Origin: Marinobacter sp. SS13-12
GTDB lineage: Bacteria; Pseudomonadota; Gammaproteobacteria; Pseudomonadales; Oleiphilaceae
Reading direction: 5' to 3'
Assembly (NCBI RefSeq): GCF_030227115.1
Contig: NZ_JASSUA010000001.1
Location: 1,178,001 to 1,242,000 of the forward strand
DNA length: 64,000 bases
A program made the translations under genes and the position numbers. The notes under the pieces are model-generated. The model was not told the origin of the DNA and did no database searches. It saw nothing but the letters and a program-made list of their open reading frames with translations. Within the stretch, counting starts at the first letter, position 1. Every line of letters begins with the position of its first letter. Shown here piece after piece: positions 36,340 to 44,824 of this stretch.

Positions 36340-38578
36340 CGCCGACCCTGACAGCGGCAGGGAGCAGCGTATTGCGGAACTGGAGTCGGAGAACGAGCGC
36401 CTGCGGAAAATCCGCGACGCCCTGATCGTGCGGGTGGAGTCCGGTTCGGCCCACAAACCTGAGCCTTACGCGGTGTTCGAGCACTCGGTGGTGCTGGCGG
36501 AGCAGGTGCGTGAGCGTACCGAAGCCCTCAACCAGACAATGGATGAGCTCAAGGGCAGCAACAAGGCCCTAAACCGCGCCCGTGAAGAAGCTGAAACCAC
36601 CCGTCAGCGCCTGGTAGACGCTATCGAAAGCATCGCTGACGGTTTTGTGCTCTTCGATCACCGGCATCGCCTGATCCAGTGCAATACCCGGTTCCGCAGT
36701 TACTGGAAACACTCTGGTCTTGACGTGCCACCAGCCGGCACCTCCATCGCTGAAGTGAAGGAGCGTGCGGTCAGTTCCGGGCTGGTCGTAGAGGAGCATG
36801 CGAATGCCTCTTCTGAAGGGTCGGTGTTCCTGCTGTCCAATGGTCGCTGGGTGCAGATGACGGAGAGGCCCACCCGTGAAGGCGGGCTGGTTGTCCTCTA
36901 CTCCGACATCACGGACGTCAAGAACAGCGAAATGGCACGCCGGATCAAGGCGCTGGAAGAGAGCGAGCGCTGGATACGCGTGGTCACGGACCATGTGCCT
37001 GCCCTGATTGCCTACGTCGGTGCCGATATGACGGTGCAGTTCTGCAACAAGGTCTACGAAGCCTGGTACGGTCGTGATGGCGAATCACCGCTGGGCAAGC
37101 ATCTGCAGGATGTTCACCAGCCGGAGCTTTACCGGCGTCTTATGCCCCATGTCCAGAGAGTGCTGAAAGGCAACAGCGTCAACTTTGAATTCGAGGAAAC
37201 CAACGACACCGGAGAGACCCGCTACATGCTCCGCGCCTACGTGCCCAACGTAGACACCGAAGGGCAGGTGACGGGTTTCTTTGTACTGATCCGGGACATC
37301 ACCGACCGCCGCAAAACTGCCCTGGCCCTGGAACAGGCCTACGATGATCTGGAGCGGCGGGTCAAAGAACGTACGGCAGCGTTGACCGGACTCAACAGCC
37401 AGTTGCGACAGGAAATCGATGAGCGGGCGGCGGTGGAGGCCCGGCTGCGGGATGCCAAGATGGACGCCGAACGCGCCAACCTGTCCAAGACCAAGTTCCT
37501 GGCAGCGGTCAGTCACGACCTGCTGCAACCCCTGAACGCCGCCCGCCTGTTTACCAGTGCCTTGCTGGAGCACTCCTTTGGCCCCAAGGCGGAAGGGCTG
37601 GTGCGGTCGGTCAGTACCTCCCTCGACGACGTGGAGAACCTGCTGGGCACCCTGGTGGATATCTCCAAGCTGGATGCCGGCGTGATCAAACCGGACATAA
37701 TGGCCTTTGACCTGCGGGACCTGCTCAACAACATTGCACGGGAGTTTCGCCAGATGGCTCTTGCAGAAGGGCTGACCCTGGACTTCGTGCCCTCATCGGC
37801 CGTTGTGGAGTCAGACTCGCAGCTGCTGGCGCGTATTCTCCGCAACTTCCTCACCAATGCCATCCGTTACACCGGAGCAGGCCGGATCCTGCTGGGCTGC
37901 CGCCGGCGTACGGACCATGTGCTGTTGCAGGTTTGGGATACCGGCCCGGGCATTCCCCAGGACAAGCTGACCGAGATTTTCCAGGAGTTCAAACGTATCC
38001 GCCCGGCCGGCTCGCAGCCGGACAAGGGGCTTGGTCTGGGACTGGCGATAGTCGACAAGATTTCGCGAATGCTTGGCCACGAGGTGACGGTGTCGTCCAT
38101 TGAGGGCAAGGGTTCGGTGTTCAGCGTGAAAGTTCCAGTCGGGCGGCTGCAGCCGAAGAGGCGAGTGCAGGATGAAACCCCGGCGGTTTCACACAACAGC
38201 GGCCTGGGTGGCGCGAGGATCTGGGTGATTGATAACGACCACGACATTTGCCAGGGCATGCAGACCCTGCTGGAAGGCTGGGACTGCCAGGTGATTGCAG
38301 CGGTTTCCCTGGAAGACCTGGAACGCCAGCTGGACCCGGCCTCGAGCGAGGTGGATCTGATTCTGGCGGATTATCACCTGGACAACGACGAAAACGGGGT
38401 AGACGTGGTGGCCAACATCAACCGGCGCCGGCATTGCCCCGCGCCGGTGGTGATGATTACCGCCAACTATACCAATGAGTTGAAACAGCACATTCGTGAG
38501 CTGGGGTATGTGTTGATGAACAAACCGGTGAAGCCGTTGAAGTTGCGGAGTGCGTTGAATCACCTTTTGAGGGGGTGA
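36317..38578 (+). CDS. Hybrid PAS histidine kinase, NahK/ErcS'-like
   Basis: 753 residues from the ATG at 36317; a TTG 12 nt earlier with GGGGTGG upstream is an alternative. It is cytoplasmic, with no transmembrane helix. Order: N-terminal coiled coil (about 15–95), PAS (about 96–205), second PAS (about 215–335), coiled coil, HisKA with AAVSHDLLQPLNAARLF (phospho-acceptor His about 395), HATPase with NFLTNAIRYT, DTGPGIP and GLGLGLAIV, and a C-terminal receiver (DLILADYHLDND and the MNKPVKP lysine). The SHDLLQPLNA H-box is typical of the NahK/ErcS' family. It overlaps the FIST gene, its likely sensor, and probably feeds the ErbR-like regulator encoded opposite. Confidence 0.9.
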   Translation: MPDTATTDADPDSGREQRIAELESENERLRKIRDALIVRVESGSAHKPEPYAVFEHSVVLAEQVRERTEALNQTMDELKGSNKALNRAREEAETTRQRLVDAIESIADGFVLFDHRHRLIQCNTRFRSYWKHSGLDVPPAGTSIAEVKERAVSSGLVVEEHANASSEGSVFLLSNGRWVQMTERPTREGGLVVLYSDITDVKNSEMARRIKALEESERWIRVVTDHVPALIAYVGADMTVQFCNKVYEAWYGRDGESPLGKHLQDVHQPELYRRLMPHVQRVLKGNSVNFEFEETNDTGETRYMLRAYVPNVDTEGQVTGFFVLIRDITDRRKTALALEQAYDDLERRVKERTAALTGLNSQLRQEIDERAAVEARLRDAKMDAERANLSKTKFLAAVSHDLLQPLNAARLFTSALLEHSFGPKAEGLVRSVSTSLDDVENLLGTLVDISKLDAGVIKPDIMAFDLRDLLNNIAREFRQMALAEGLTLDFVPSSAVVESDSQLLARILRNFLTNAIRYTGAGRILLGCRRRTDHVLLQVWDTGPGIPQDKLTEIFQEFKRIRPAGSQPDKGLGLGLAIVDKISRMLGHEVTVSSIEGKGSVFSVKVPVGRLQPKRRVQDETPAVSHNSGLGGARIWVIDNDHDICQGMQTLLEGWDCQVIAAVSLEDLERQLDPASSEVDLILADYHLDNDENGVDVVANINRRRHCPAPVVMITANYTNELKQHIRELGYVLMNKPVKPLKLRSALNHLLRG

Positions 38579-38594
38579 AAGGTCTTCGGAGATT

Positions 38595-38680
38595 GTCGGA
38601 TTACGGCTTCGCCTAATCCGACCTACAGGGAGTAGAGCCGAGAAACGTAGGTCGGATTAGCCAAAGGCGTAATCCGACAA
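38595..38680. repeat. Pair of REP-like palindromes in opposite orientation, copies 2 and 3
   Basis: One 'GTCGGATTA' palindrome (38595–38627) is followed by a second copy (38645–38680) in inverted orientation, separated by 17 bp. The pair fills the 124-bp gap between the convergent kinase and regulator genes. The inverted pairing resembles BIME-type arrangements and could serve as a bidirectional transcript end. Confidence 0.85.
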
Positions 38681-38702
38681 ACCAACTCGCGTAAAGCAAA
38701 CC

Positions 38703-39476
38703 CTACCGCTTCAAATACTGACTGAAATCCACATCACTGGCCGAAAGAATCGCCTGCACCCGGTTATGAACCCCAAGCTTGCGCAAGATCGCCGATACAT
38801 GAGCCTTCACGGTGGTCTCCGCAATATTCAGGTTATAGGCAATCTGCTTGTTGGACTCCCCCTTGGACATACGCTCCAGCACCAGCAACTGCCGGCGGGT
38901 GAGGGAGTTCAGCAGTTCCGGTGAAATCGGATTGTCCTCATGGCGGCTGCGGCGGCTGTTGCTTTCCTTGCCAGTACGGATGATGTCCGAGGGCAGGTAG
39001 ACGTTGCCATTGAGGATCTGCTGGATGGCCTCTGTCATCTGGGCCCGGGGGGAGGATTTGGTAATGAAACCGCAGGCGCCGTAGGTGATGGCCTGGAGCA
39101 CAACCTGCTTGTCTTCCTCAGCCGACACAATAACCACCGGAATGGTGGGCGCTTCATTGCGCAGGGAAATGAGCCCGTTCAGGCCGTGCATGCCGGGCAT
39201 GTTCAGGTCCAGCAGAATCAGGTCCAGGTCATCGTTTTGGCGGGTAATCTCCAGGGCACTGTCCAGGTCCGCAGTTTCGATAATCTCGCTGCCGCTGAAG
39301 CCGGAGGAAATAACGCTGCTGATGGCTTCACGGAAAAGCGGGTGGTCGTCGGCGATCAGAATCTTGTAAGCCGGCTCCATGGGTGGTTCCACCTGTTTGT
39401 TGTCATTATGTGGGGCTGTTTCCGATGCATGATAGCGCTTTTCGGAAGAGAGTGCGGCATCGAGCTCATCAAGCAT
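38703..39476 (-). CDS. LuxR/NarL-type response regulator, ErbR/AgmR-like
   Basis: 257 residues from the ATG at 39474–39476, which has a perfect AGGAGG five bases upstream. That gives a 32-residue N-terminal extension before the usual [20 protein letters not shown]. The receiver has the DD pair, acceptor Asp in [14 protein letters not shown] (about 87) and a conserved Lys (ITKSS). The LuxR HTH is [48 protein letters not shown] (about 190–237). In Pseudomonas this regulator activates PQQ-dependent alcohol oxidation genes. It is convergent with its probable kinase and divergent from an ABC transporter operon. Confidence 0.88.
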   Translation of the reverse strand: MLDELDAALSSEKRYHASETAPHNDNKQVEPPMEPAYKILIADDHPLFREAISSVISSGFSGSEIIETADLDSALEITRQNDDLDLILLDLNMPGMHGLNGLISLRNEAPTIPVVIVSAEEDKQVVLQAITYGACGFITKSSPRAQMTEAIQQILNGNVYLPSDIIRTGKESNSRRSRHEDNPISPELLNSLTRRQLLVLERMSKGESNKQIAYNLNIAETTVKAHVSAILRKLGVHNRVQAILSASDVDFSQYLKR

Positions 39477-39606
39477 AGCGGCCTCCTGTGCAGAGAATTT
39501 CCGGAATCGGAGGTGATCCTCTGATTATTATTGTGATGGTTTCATTACACGCTATCTGCGCCTCAGGTTGAATGCGACCATCGCACCAAAAAACAGGCAC
39601 CAAAGT

Positions 39607-39616
39607 ACTATTCTTG
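39607..39616 (+). promoter_or_regulatory. Shared promoter motif ACTATTCTTG, copy 1
   Basis: ACTATTCTTG occurs here, 30 bp before the start of the ABC substrate-binding gene, and again at 46099–46108 between the pedA1-like and cytochrome genes. Both sites lie in divergent promoter regions of the alcohol oxidation locus. A binding site for the ErbR-like regulator is a reasonable guess. Confidence 0.4.
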
Positions 39617-39645
39617 CGCGGCGGCGGGCTTCGTATCGTGGAAGG

Positions 39646-40671
39646 ATGAACCTACAACCAATAACAAAGCATGCTCCTGACCCATTTGTAGCCAGTGCCC
39701 GGTCCATCCGGCTGACGATGCGGGCTCTGCTACTCGTATTTATGTTGGCGGGACTCGCCCACGCCGGGGACGAAGCTGCCACACCGTTACCCGCGCTTTC
39801 CGTCAGCGTGCTGCAGTTCGGCACCGCCCACTGGGAGCTGGACCATATCCTGCACCAGGGCCTGGACCGACAGAACGGCTATCGGCTTGAACTGAAACTG
39901 GTGGCCAATCTTCCAGCCTCCCGCCTGGCAGTGACCAGTGGCTCCGTGAATGGCGCGGTGGCCGATCTCCTGTGGGCACAGTCCCGGTTTCAGGCAGGCA
40001 CCCCCTACCTGTATGTGCCGTTCTCTTCCAGGATTGGGGAAATTGTGGTGGCAGAGGGCTCCGGTATTCGCGCTGTCCCGGATCTTGTCGGCAAACGGAT
40101 CGGCGTCGCTGGCGGACCAGACAGCAAGGGCTGGATACTGCTCCTGAAGGTTGCCGAGCAGCAAGGGATCAACCTGGATACGTCAGCCAGCGTCCAGTTC
40201 GCGGCACCACCCCTGCTGAGCCAGGCATTGAAGCGGGGCCAGGTGGATGTGATCGTCACCTACTGGCATTTTGCGGCCCGCCTGCGGGGTGAGGGCGGGT
40301 GGCGCTCCGCGTTCGGCATGGCAGACTTGTTGACCGCGATGGATCTGGACCGCAAGCTACCGGTTCTGGGATATGTGTTTCCGGCTGATTGGGCTGAGGG
40401 CCATGGCGCGCTGATTGATCGTTTTGCCGCCTCCTTGAGCCAGGCGAAGATAGAACTGGCGGACGACGAATCTTACTGGCAGCGGCTGCGGCCTCTGATG
40501 GCTAATCCCGAAGAGGAGGTGTTTCAGGCGCTGAAGGAAGGATTTATCGCAGGGAAACCCGCTCCACAAACGGATCAGCGGATTGCTGATTTGCATCGAT
40601 TGCTGATACTGACCGGGGCCGATGCTGACAACCTGATGCCGGCAGACCTGTTCCATCGGAGGCAGCCGTGA
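39646..40671 (+). CDS. NitT/TauT-like ABC transporter substrate-binding protein
   Basis: About 341 residues if started at the ATG at 39646. An ATG at 39718 (MRALLLVFMLAGLAHAGDEA) would give a cleaner signal peptide cleaved after AHA. The mature protein is an SsuA/THI5/NMT1-type type II binding fold: VSVLQFGTAHWELDHIL, GAVADLLWAQSR, the hinge region PDLVGKRIGVAGGPDSKG, and VDVIVTYWHFAARL. It is followed by its permease (overlap 4 nt) and ATPase. Ligand unknown. Its place in the alcohol oxidation locus, with a shared promoter motif, suggests a cofactor, metal or substrate linked to that pathway. Confidence 0.8.
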   Translation: MNLQPITKHAPDPFVASARSIRLTMRALLLVFMLAGLAHAGDEAATPLPALSVSVLQFGTAHWELDHILHQGLDRQNGYRLELKLVANLPASRLAVTSGSVNGAVADLLWAQSRFQAGTPYLYVPFSSRIGEIVVAEGSGIRAVPDLVGKRIGVAGGPDSKGWILLLKVAEQQGINLDTSASVQFAAPPLLSQALKRGQVDVIVTYWHFAARLRGEGGWRSAFGMADLLTAMDLDRKLPVLGYVFPADWAEGHGALIDRFAASLSQAKIELADDESYWQRLRPLMANPEEEVFQALKEGFIAGKPAPQTDQRIADLHRLLILTGADADNLMPADLFHRRQP

Positions 40672-41444
40672 GCAATCTCTCCGGCCGCCCGCCGGCCTGG
40701 AGCTACTGGGTGGTCCTGCCCTCGTTTGTCCTGCTCTGGGCCCTGGTGGCCTGGCTGCTGGAAACACCTTTGCTACCCACACCCCTCAACGTTCTCGATA
40801 CCCTGATGGCAGAGGCTGCCTCCGGGGAACTCTGGCACCACCTGGGAGCCACCCTCGGACGCGTCATCGTAGCCTTCATCCTGGCGATGCTGCTGGGCAC
40901 TGCGATTGGCATCGCCATGGGCCGTTCAAAAACCACCAACGCCCTGTTCGACCCCATGCTGGTGCTGCTGCTCAACCTGCCGGCGCTGGTCACCATCATT
41001 CTGATGTACGTCTGGTTCGGCCTGGTGGAGGTGGCCGCCGTGATGGCCGTGGTCATCAATAAGGTGCCCAATGTTGCGGTGACTGTCCGCGAAGGGGCGC
41101 GAAGCCTGGATTACCGCCTCGAAGAAATGGCCACCGTCTACGAGTTTACTCGCTGGCAGCGGTTTCGCGAGGTCTGGGTGCCGCAACTGTTTCCCTATCT
41201 CATGGCCGCTACCCGCGGTGGTCTGGCACTGATCTGGAAAATTGTTCTGGTGGTGGAACTACTGGGCCGCTCGGATGGCATCGGTTTCCAGCTACACATG
41301 GCCTTCCAGGTATTCGATGTAGCCGCCATCCTCGCCTACAGCCTGGCGTTTATTGCCGTGGTCCAGCTCATCGAACTGGCCATCCTGCAGCCCCTTGAGC
41401 GCCGCTCCAGCCGCTGGCGTCAGCCGGAGGCCGCCCATGCTTGA
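40668..41444 (+). CDS. NitT/TauT-like ABC transporter permease
   Basis: 258 residues from the GTG at 40668, overlapping the binding-protein stop by 4 nt. It has six predicted transmembrane helices. The ABC-coupling EAA loop is EEMATVYEFTRWQRFREVWVPQLFPYLMAATRGGLALIWKIVLVVEL (about 148–194), diagnostic of the SsuC/TauC/NrtB permeases. It overlaps the ATPase gene by 8 nt. As part of a complete three-gene importer it is expected to be functional; the substrate is unknown. Confidence 0.88.
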   Translation: MSNLSGRPPAWSYWVVLPSFVLLWALVAWLLETPLLPTPLNVLDTLMAEAASGELWHHLGATLGRVIVAFILAMLLGTAIGIAMGRSKTTNALFDPMLVLLLNLPALVTIILMYVWFGLVEVAAVMAVVINKVPNVAVTVREGARSLDYRLEEMATVYEFTRWQRFREVWVPQLFPYLMAATRGGLALIWKIVLVVELLGRSDGIGFQLHMAFQVFDVAAILAYSLAFIAVVQLIELAILQPLERRSSRWRQPEAAHA

Positions 41445-42111
41445 ACTGCAGATCGCCGGCCGCAGTTTTGGCCAGCCGGTGCTGGGGGAGGTGTTTGCCA
41501 CCATAGAGCGGGGTGACCGGATTTGTCTGTTGGGGCCATCGGGTATAGGTAAGACAACTCTGCTTAATGCGATTGCGGGGCTGGATAGAACCATTCCGGC
41601 GCAAGCCATTATTGGACGCGAAAAACTCCGGGTGGGTTACCTGTTTCAGGAACATCGGCTCCTGCCCTGGCGGACTCTGAATGCCAATCTACGGTTGGCC
41701 GGTGCAACTTCGGAGGAAGCGGATGCTCATCTGGCCAGTGTGGGGCTGAAGGGGTATGGCCACTATCTGCCGGACCAGCTGTCTCTCGGTATGGCCCGAC
41801 GGGCGGCTTTGGCCCGTTGCCTGGCGGTGAAACCTGATCTGCTGTTGCTGGATGAGCCGTTCGCTTCGCTGGATCCGGTGATGGCGGGTGAGCTGAAGAT
41901 GCTGATTGCGGGGATTCTGGATGCCAATCCGGGGATGGCGATGATCTGTGTGACCCATGACGGGGGGGATGCGGAGATTCTGGCGAATCGGTTGTGGTAT
42001 CTGGATGGTAAGCCGGCGCGGTTGCAGTGGGATGATGTTGTTGGTGGTGAGCCGGGGTTGATTGATGGTCTGCTAGGCAAGCTTCGTCGGCTGGATCTTG
42101 CGGGTTCCTGA
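41437..42111 (+). CDS. NitT/TauT-like ABC transporter ATPase
   Basis: 224 residues from the ATG at 41437, overlapping the permease. Walker A is LLGPSGIGKTT (about 34–44), the Q-loop is YLFQEHRLLPW, Walker B LLLLDEPFASLDP, and the switch His is in VTHDGGD. The signature motif is unusual, DQLSLGMARRAALARCL, with LSLG in place of LSGG, but still compatible with function. At 224 residues it is shorter than the usual ~255 and ends soon after the D-loop/H-loop region, followed by an intergenic repeat region. Confidence 0.87.
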   Translation: MLELQIAGRSFGQPVLGEVFATIERGDRICLLGPSGIGKTTLLNAIAGLDRTIPAQAIIGREKLRVGYLFQEHRLLPWRTLNANLRLAGATSEEADAHLASVGLKGYGHYLPDQLSLGMARRAALARCLAVKPDLLLLDEPFASLDPVMAGELKMLIAGILDANPGMAMICVTHDGGDAEILANRLWYLDGKPARLQWDDVVGGEPGLIDGLLGKLRRLDLAGS

Positions 42112-42170
42112 GGGGTTGTCTGAATAGGGCTTTGTTGATTGGAGCTGCGATGTCTGAGCTCTAGCTCTGT

Positions 42171-42280
42171 TGTCGGATTACGCTTCGCTAATCCGACCTA
42201 CGGGGAGCCATGGATGGCGGAGCTCAAGCGTCACATGGATGTGCTTGAGCGTGTTTTGGAAGCCTCTCCCCCACAACCCA
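42171..42280. repeat. Chimera of a REP-like palindrome (copy 4) and half a long-arm element (variant A copy 2)
   Basis: 42171–42203 is a full 'GTCGGATTA' palindrome. It runs directly into the core of the variant A element (GGAGCCATGGATGGCGGAGC..., from 42204) and its right arm (GTTTTGGAAGCCTC..., 42253–42280). The element's left arm is missing, replaced by the REP. The joint lies at a TACGG present in both families. It sits between convergent gene ends. Confidence 0.8.
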
Positions 42281-42291
42281 CTACCTCCAAA

Positions 42292-43098
42292 TCAAGCAGG
42301 CCTGGAGGTGCCAAGTATCTTGGTCCGCTGAGGCCTGAATCCGGTCGTCGCAAGCAGCGCAAAAACAACAGTCACGCCAGCGGTAATGCCAAAGGCCATC
42401 GGGTTCCATTCCAGATACAGGGAAAACCGGATGGCCTCTACCGCGTGGGTGAAGGGATTGAACTGGCAGATCCAGTAGAGCCAGGGACTGGCCTCATTCA
42501 TGCGCCACAGGGGGTAAAGTGCTGATGACATGAAGAACATGGGGAAAATGACGAAATTCATTACCCCGGCAAAGTTCTCAAGTTGCTTGATCCAGGTGGC
42601 AATCAGCAACCCCAGCGCTCCCAGCATGAGACTGGTTAATACTAGTGCCGGCAACACTGCAAGGTAGCCCCACAATGGCGGCTCCACATCCACCAGTAAG
42701 GCCAGCAGCAGGAACACATATACCTGACCTACCGACACTACGCCCATGGCCAGCAGTTTCGTCACCAGCAAAAACGGTCGTGGCAGGGGACTCATCAGCA
42801 GCACCCGCATGCTGCCCAGTTCCCGGTCATACACCATCGAAAGCGCCCCCTGCATGCTGTTGAACAGAATGATCATCCCGCACAGCCCGGGGGCGATGTA
42901 GGTCTCGTAGGTGATGTAGGTCTGGTAGGGCGGAATGATGGAAATGCCCAGCACCGCCCGGAAACCGGCGGCGAACACCACCAGCCACAACAGCGGCCGC
43001 ACCAGGGCGCTGGCAAAACGGGTTCGCTGCTGCCAGAAACGCAGCCATTCCCGGGTCTGGATGCCAGCGAAACAGTGCCAGTAATGCGCAGCTTTCAT
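42292..43098 (-). CDS. pedC: ABC-2 type permease of the PQQ alcohol dehydrogenase locus (PedC-like)
   Basis: 268 residues from the ATG at 43096–43098; further upstream codons lie inside the ATPase gene. It has six hydrophobic segments and ABC-2 family motifs (ETYIAPGLCGMIILFNSMQGALSMVYDRELGSMRVLLMSPLPRPFLLVTKL, about 60–110, and the FPMFFMSSALYPLWRM loop near 195). The combination with the next two genes matches the PedABC-type transporter next to exa/ped alcohol dehydrogenase genes, which in P. putida KT2440 is needed for growth at low lanthanide. It starts one base after the ATPase stop. Confidence 0.85.
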   Translation of the reverse strand: MKAAHYWHCFAGIQTREWLRFWQQRTRFASALVRPLLWLVVFAAGFRAVLGISIIPPYQTYITYETYIAPGLCGMIILFNSMQGALSMVYDRELGSMRVLLMSPLPRPFLLVTKLLAMGVVSVGQVYVFLLLALLVDVEPPLWGYLAVLPALVLTSLMLGALGLLIATWIKQLENFAGVMNFVIFPMFFMSSALYPLWRMNEASPWLYWICQFNPFTHAVEAIRFSLYLEWNPMAFGITAGVTVVFALLATTGFRPQRTKILGTSRPA

Positions 43099-43099
43099 A

Positions 43100-43822
43100 T
43101 CAACCGGCTCCTGTAAGGGTGTGGAAGGTTTCCGCCAGGTCGCGGGTGCCTTCGGCTTCGCAGATGTCATGCCCCGCGCCGTCGGCCAGCAGTTTGCCTT
43201 CATGCAGGATCAGCACCCGGTCTTCCGGGCGAACCTCTTCGATCAGGTGGGTGGCCCAGAGCACGGTCAGGCCATCGGAGTCACAGAGCATGCGTACGTG
43301 ATCGTTCAGCCCCCGGCGGCTGGCCACATCCAGCCCCACCGTGGGTTCATCCAGCAATAACAGGGAGGGCTCATGGAGCAGGGCACGGGCGATCTCCACC
43401 CGCCGGCGGTGGCCGCCGTTGAGTTTTCGCACCGGTTCATTCGCCCGTTCAAGCAGTTGGAAACGGGTCAGCTCGCGGTCGCCCCGGAGGCGAGCCTCTT
43501 TACGAGAGAGACCATGAAGTGCGGCGTGATAGAGCAGGTTCTGACGCACGGTCAGATCCAGATCCAGGGCATTCTGCTGGAACACCACGCCGATTTTGCG
43601 CATGGCCTCGGCCGGTTGATTTTTCAGGGATTGCCCGGCCATCAGGATATCGCCCTGTTGCAGAGCGAGCAGCCGGGTCAGCAGGCCGAACAGCGTCGAC
43701 TTACCGGCGCCGTTGGGTCCCAGCAAAGCATGAAAACCGCCAGAGGCCAGCACAAAGCTGACCTCCTTGAGCACCGGCTTGTCGCCGTAGCGAAAGCTGA
43801 GGTTACGGGCTTCAATGGTCAT
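43100..43822 (-). CDS. pedB: ABC transporter ATPase of the PQQ alcohol dehydrogenase locus (PedB-like)
   Basis: 240 residues. Walker A LLGPNGAGKST (about 33–43), Q-loop GVVFQQNALD, signature LNGGHRRRVEIARAL (about 137–151, LNGGH instead of LSGGQ), Walker B LLLLDEPTVGLD and the switch His in WATHLIEE. This LNGGHRRRVEIARALLH form is characteristic of the subgroup found in PQQ-dependent alcohol oxidation loci. Its start overlaps the beta-propeller gene stop by 4 nt, so pedA2, pedB and pedC are co-translated. Confidence 0.87.
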   Translation of the reverse strand: MTIEARNLSFRYGDKPVLKEVSFVLASGGFHALLGPNGAGKSTLFGLLTRLLALQQGDILMAGQSLKNQPAEAMRKIGVVFQQNALDLDLTVRQNLLYHAALHGLSRKEARLRGDRELTRFQLLERANEPVRKLNGGHRRRVEIARALLHEPSLLLLDEPTVGLDVASRRGLNDHVRMLCDSDGLTVLWATHLIEEVRPEDRVLILHEGKLLADGAGHDICEAEGTRDLAETFHTLTGAG

Positions 43823-44793
43823 GAAGTGGGATCGATGACCACGCCCCAGGGGAAGCGGCCCACCTTGATGGACTTGATCACCTTCAGCGCTTCCACATCA
43901 ATGACCGATACGTCACTGGACACGCCGTTGGTGGTGTAAAGAAACTTCTCGTCTTTGTCCAGATCCAGCTGCCAGACACGGGCGCCCACCAGCAGGTAAT
44001 CCAGCACTTCATAGGTCTGGGCATTCACCACGGCGACATGGTTGGACGGGCCGAGGGCTACAAAGGCGTACTTACCATCCGAAGTGAGCTCGATGCCCAC
44101 AGGCTGAACCCGATCCTGGGGCACACCCTTGATCTGGAATTCGATCTGCTTGATTTCCTCTATGTTGTCCACGTCGAAGATGTGCACTGTGCCGCCGATC
44201 TCTGCCGAGGCCCAGGCAATCTTGCTGTCGTTGGTGAACTCCACGTGACGCGGGCGCTGGCCCACCACGGTGTTCTTCTCGATCTCGAAGGTTTCGGTGT
44301 TGATCCAGTGCAGCATGCTGGAGGTTTCACTGGTGTTCACCGCCCACTTGCCGTCCGGGCTGACCGCCATGCCTTCCGGTTCCACGCCAACATCGATCTG
44401 GGCCAGAACGTCCTTGGTTTCCACATCCACCACCGTGACGATGGCATCGTCCTCATTGGCGATGTACAGGTGGCGGTTGTTGGGGTGCAGGGCAAACTGC
44501 TCAGGGTCCTCGCCGGAGGGCAGGGTGTCGACGATCTTGCGGGTGGCCAGGTCCAGTACCTGGACGGTGTCGTCGTCACTGGCACAGATGTAGAGTTTGG
44601 TGTAGTCCTTGGACAGCAGAATGCCTCTCGGGCGGGCACCTACTTCAATGGTATCCACCACTTCGTTGGTCTCCGTGTCGATGACAGAGAGGGTGTTGTC
44701 CTTCTCGTTGGACACGTAGGCCATGCTTGCCAGTGCCGGGGCGGAAAGCCCGATGGCTGCAGCCAGGGTTGCGATTCTGAAAGCATTCTTCAT
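43819..44793 (-). CDS. pedA2: YVTN beta-propeller protein of the PQQ alcohol dehydrogenase locus (PedA2-like)
   Basis: 324 residues from the ATG at 44791–44793 with AAGGAA upstream. A signal peptide (about 1–22, ...GLSAPALA) is followed by seven blades with the repeating pattern AYVSNEKDNTLSVIDTETNEVVDTIEVGARPRGILLSKDYTKLYI. YVTN-family periplasmic propellers of this type accompany PQQ dehydrogenases; in P. putida the equivalent PedA2 belongs to the transporter set tied to lanthanide uptake. It lies 31 bp after the pedA1-like gene and overlaps pedB. Confidence 0.87.
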   Translation of the reverse strand: MKNAFRIATLAAAIGLSAPALASMAYVSNEKDNTLSVIDTETNEVVDTIEVGARPRGILLSKDYTKLYICASDDDTVQVLDLATRKIVDTLPSGEDPEQFALHPNNRHLYIANEDDAIVTVVDVETKDVLAQIDVGVEPEGMAVSPDGKWAVNTSETSSMLHWINTETFEIEKNTVVGQRPRHVEFTNDSKIAWASAEIGGTVHIFDVDNIEEIKQIEFQIKGVPQDRVQPVGIELTSDGKYAFVALGPSNHVAVVNAQTYEVLDYLLVGARVWQLDLDKDEKFLYTTNGVSSDVSVIDVEALKVIKSIKVGRFPWGVVIDPTS

Positions 44794-44824
44794 GGTCAGT
44801 GTTCCTTGTTGTTCTTCAGTGGGG

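Noticed and set aside
35056..36456. 466-codon minus-strand ORF opposite the FIST gene
   Set aside because: The FIST domains on the plus strand are unmistakable; the antisense product has no motif and no ribosome binding site.
42139..42525. 128-codon plus-strand ORF starting in the repeat chimera
   Set aside because: The first part is repeat sequence and the rest is antisense to the PedC-like permease.
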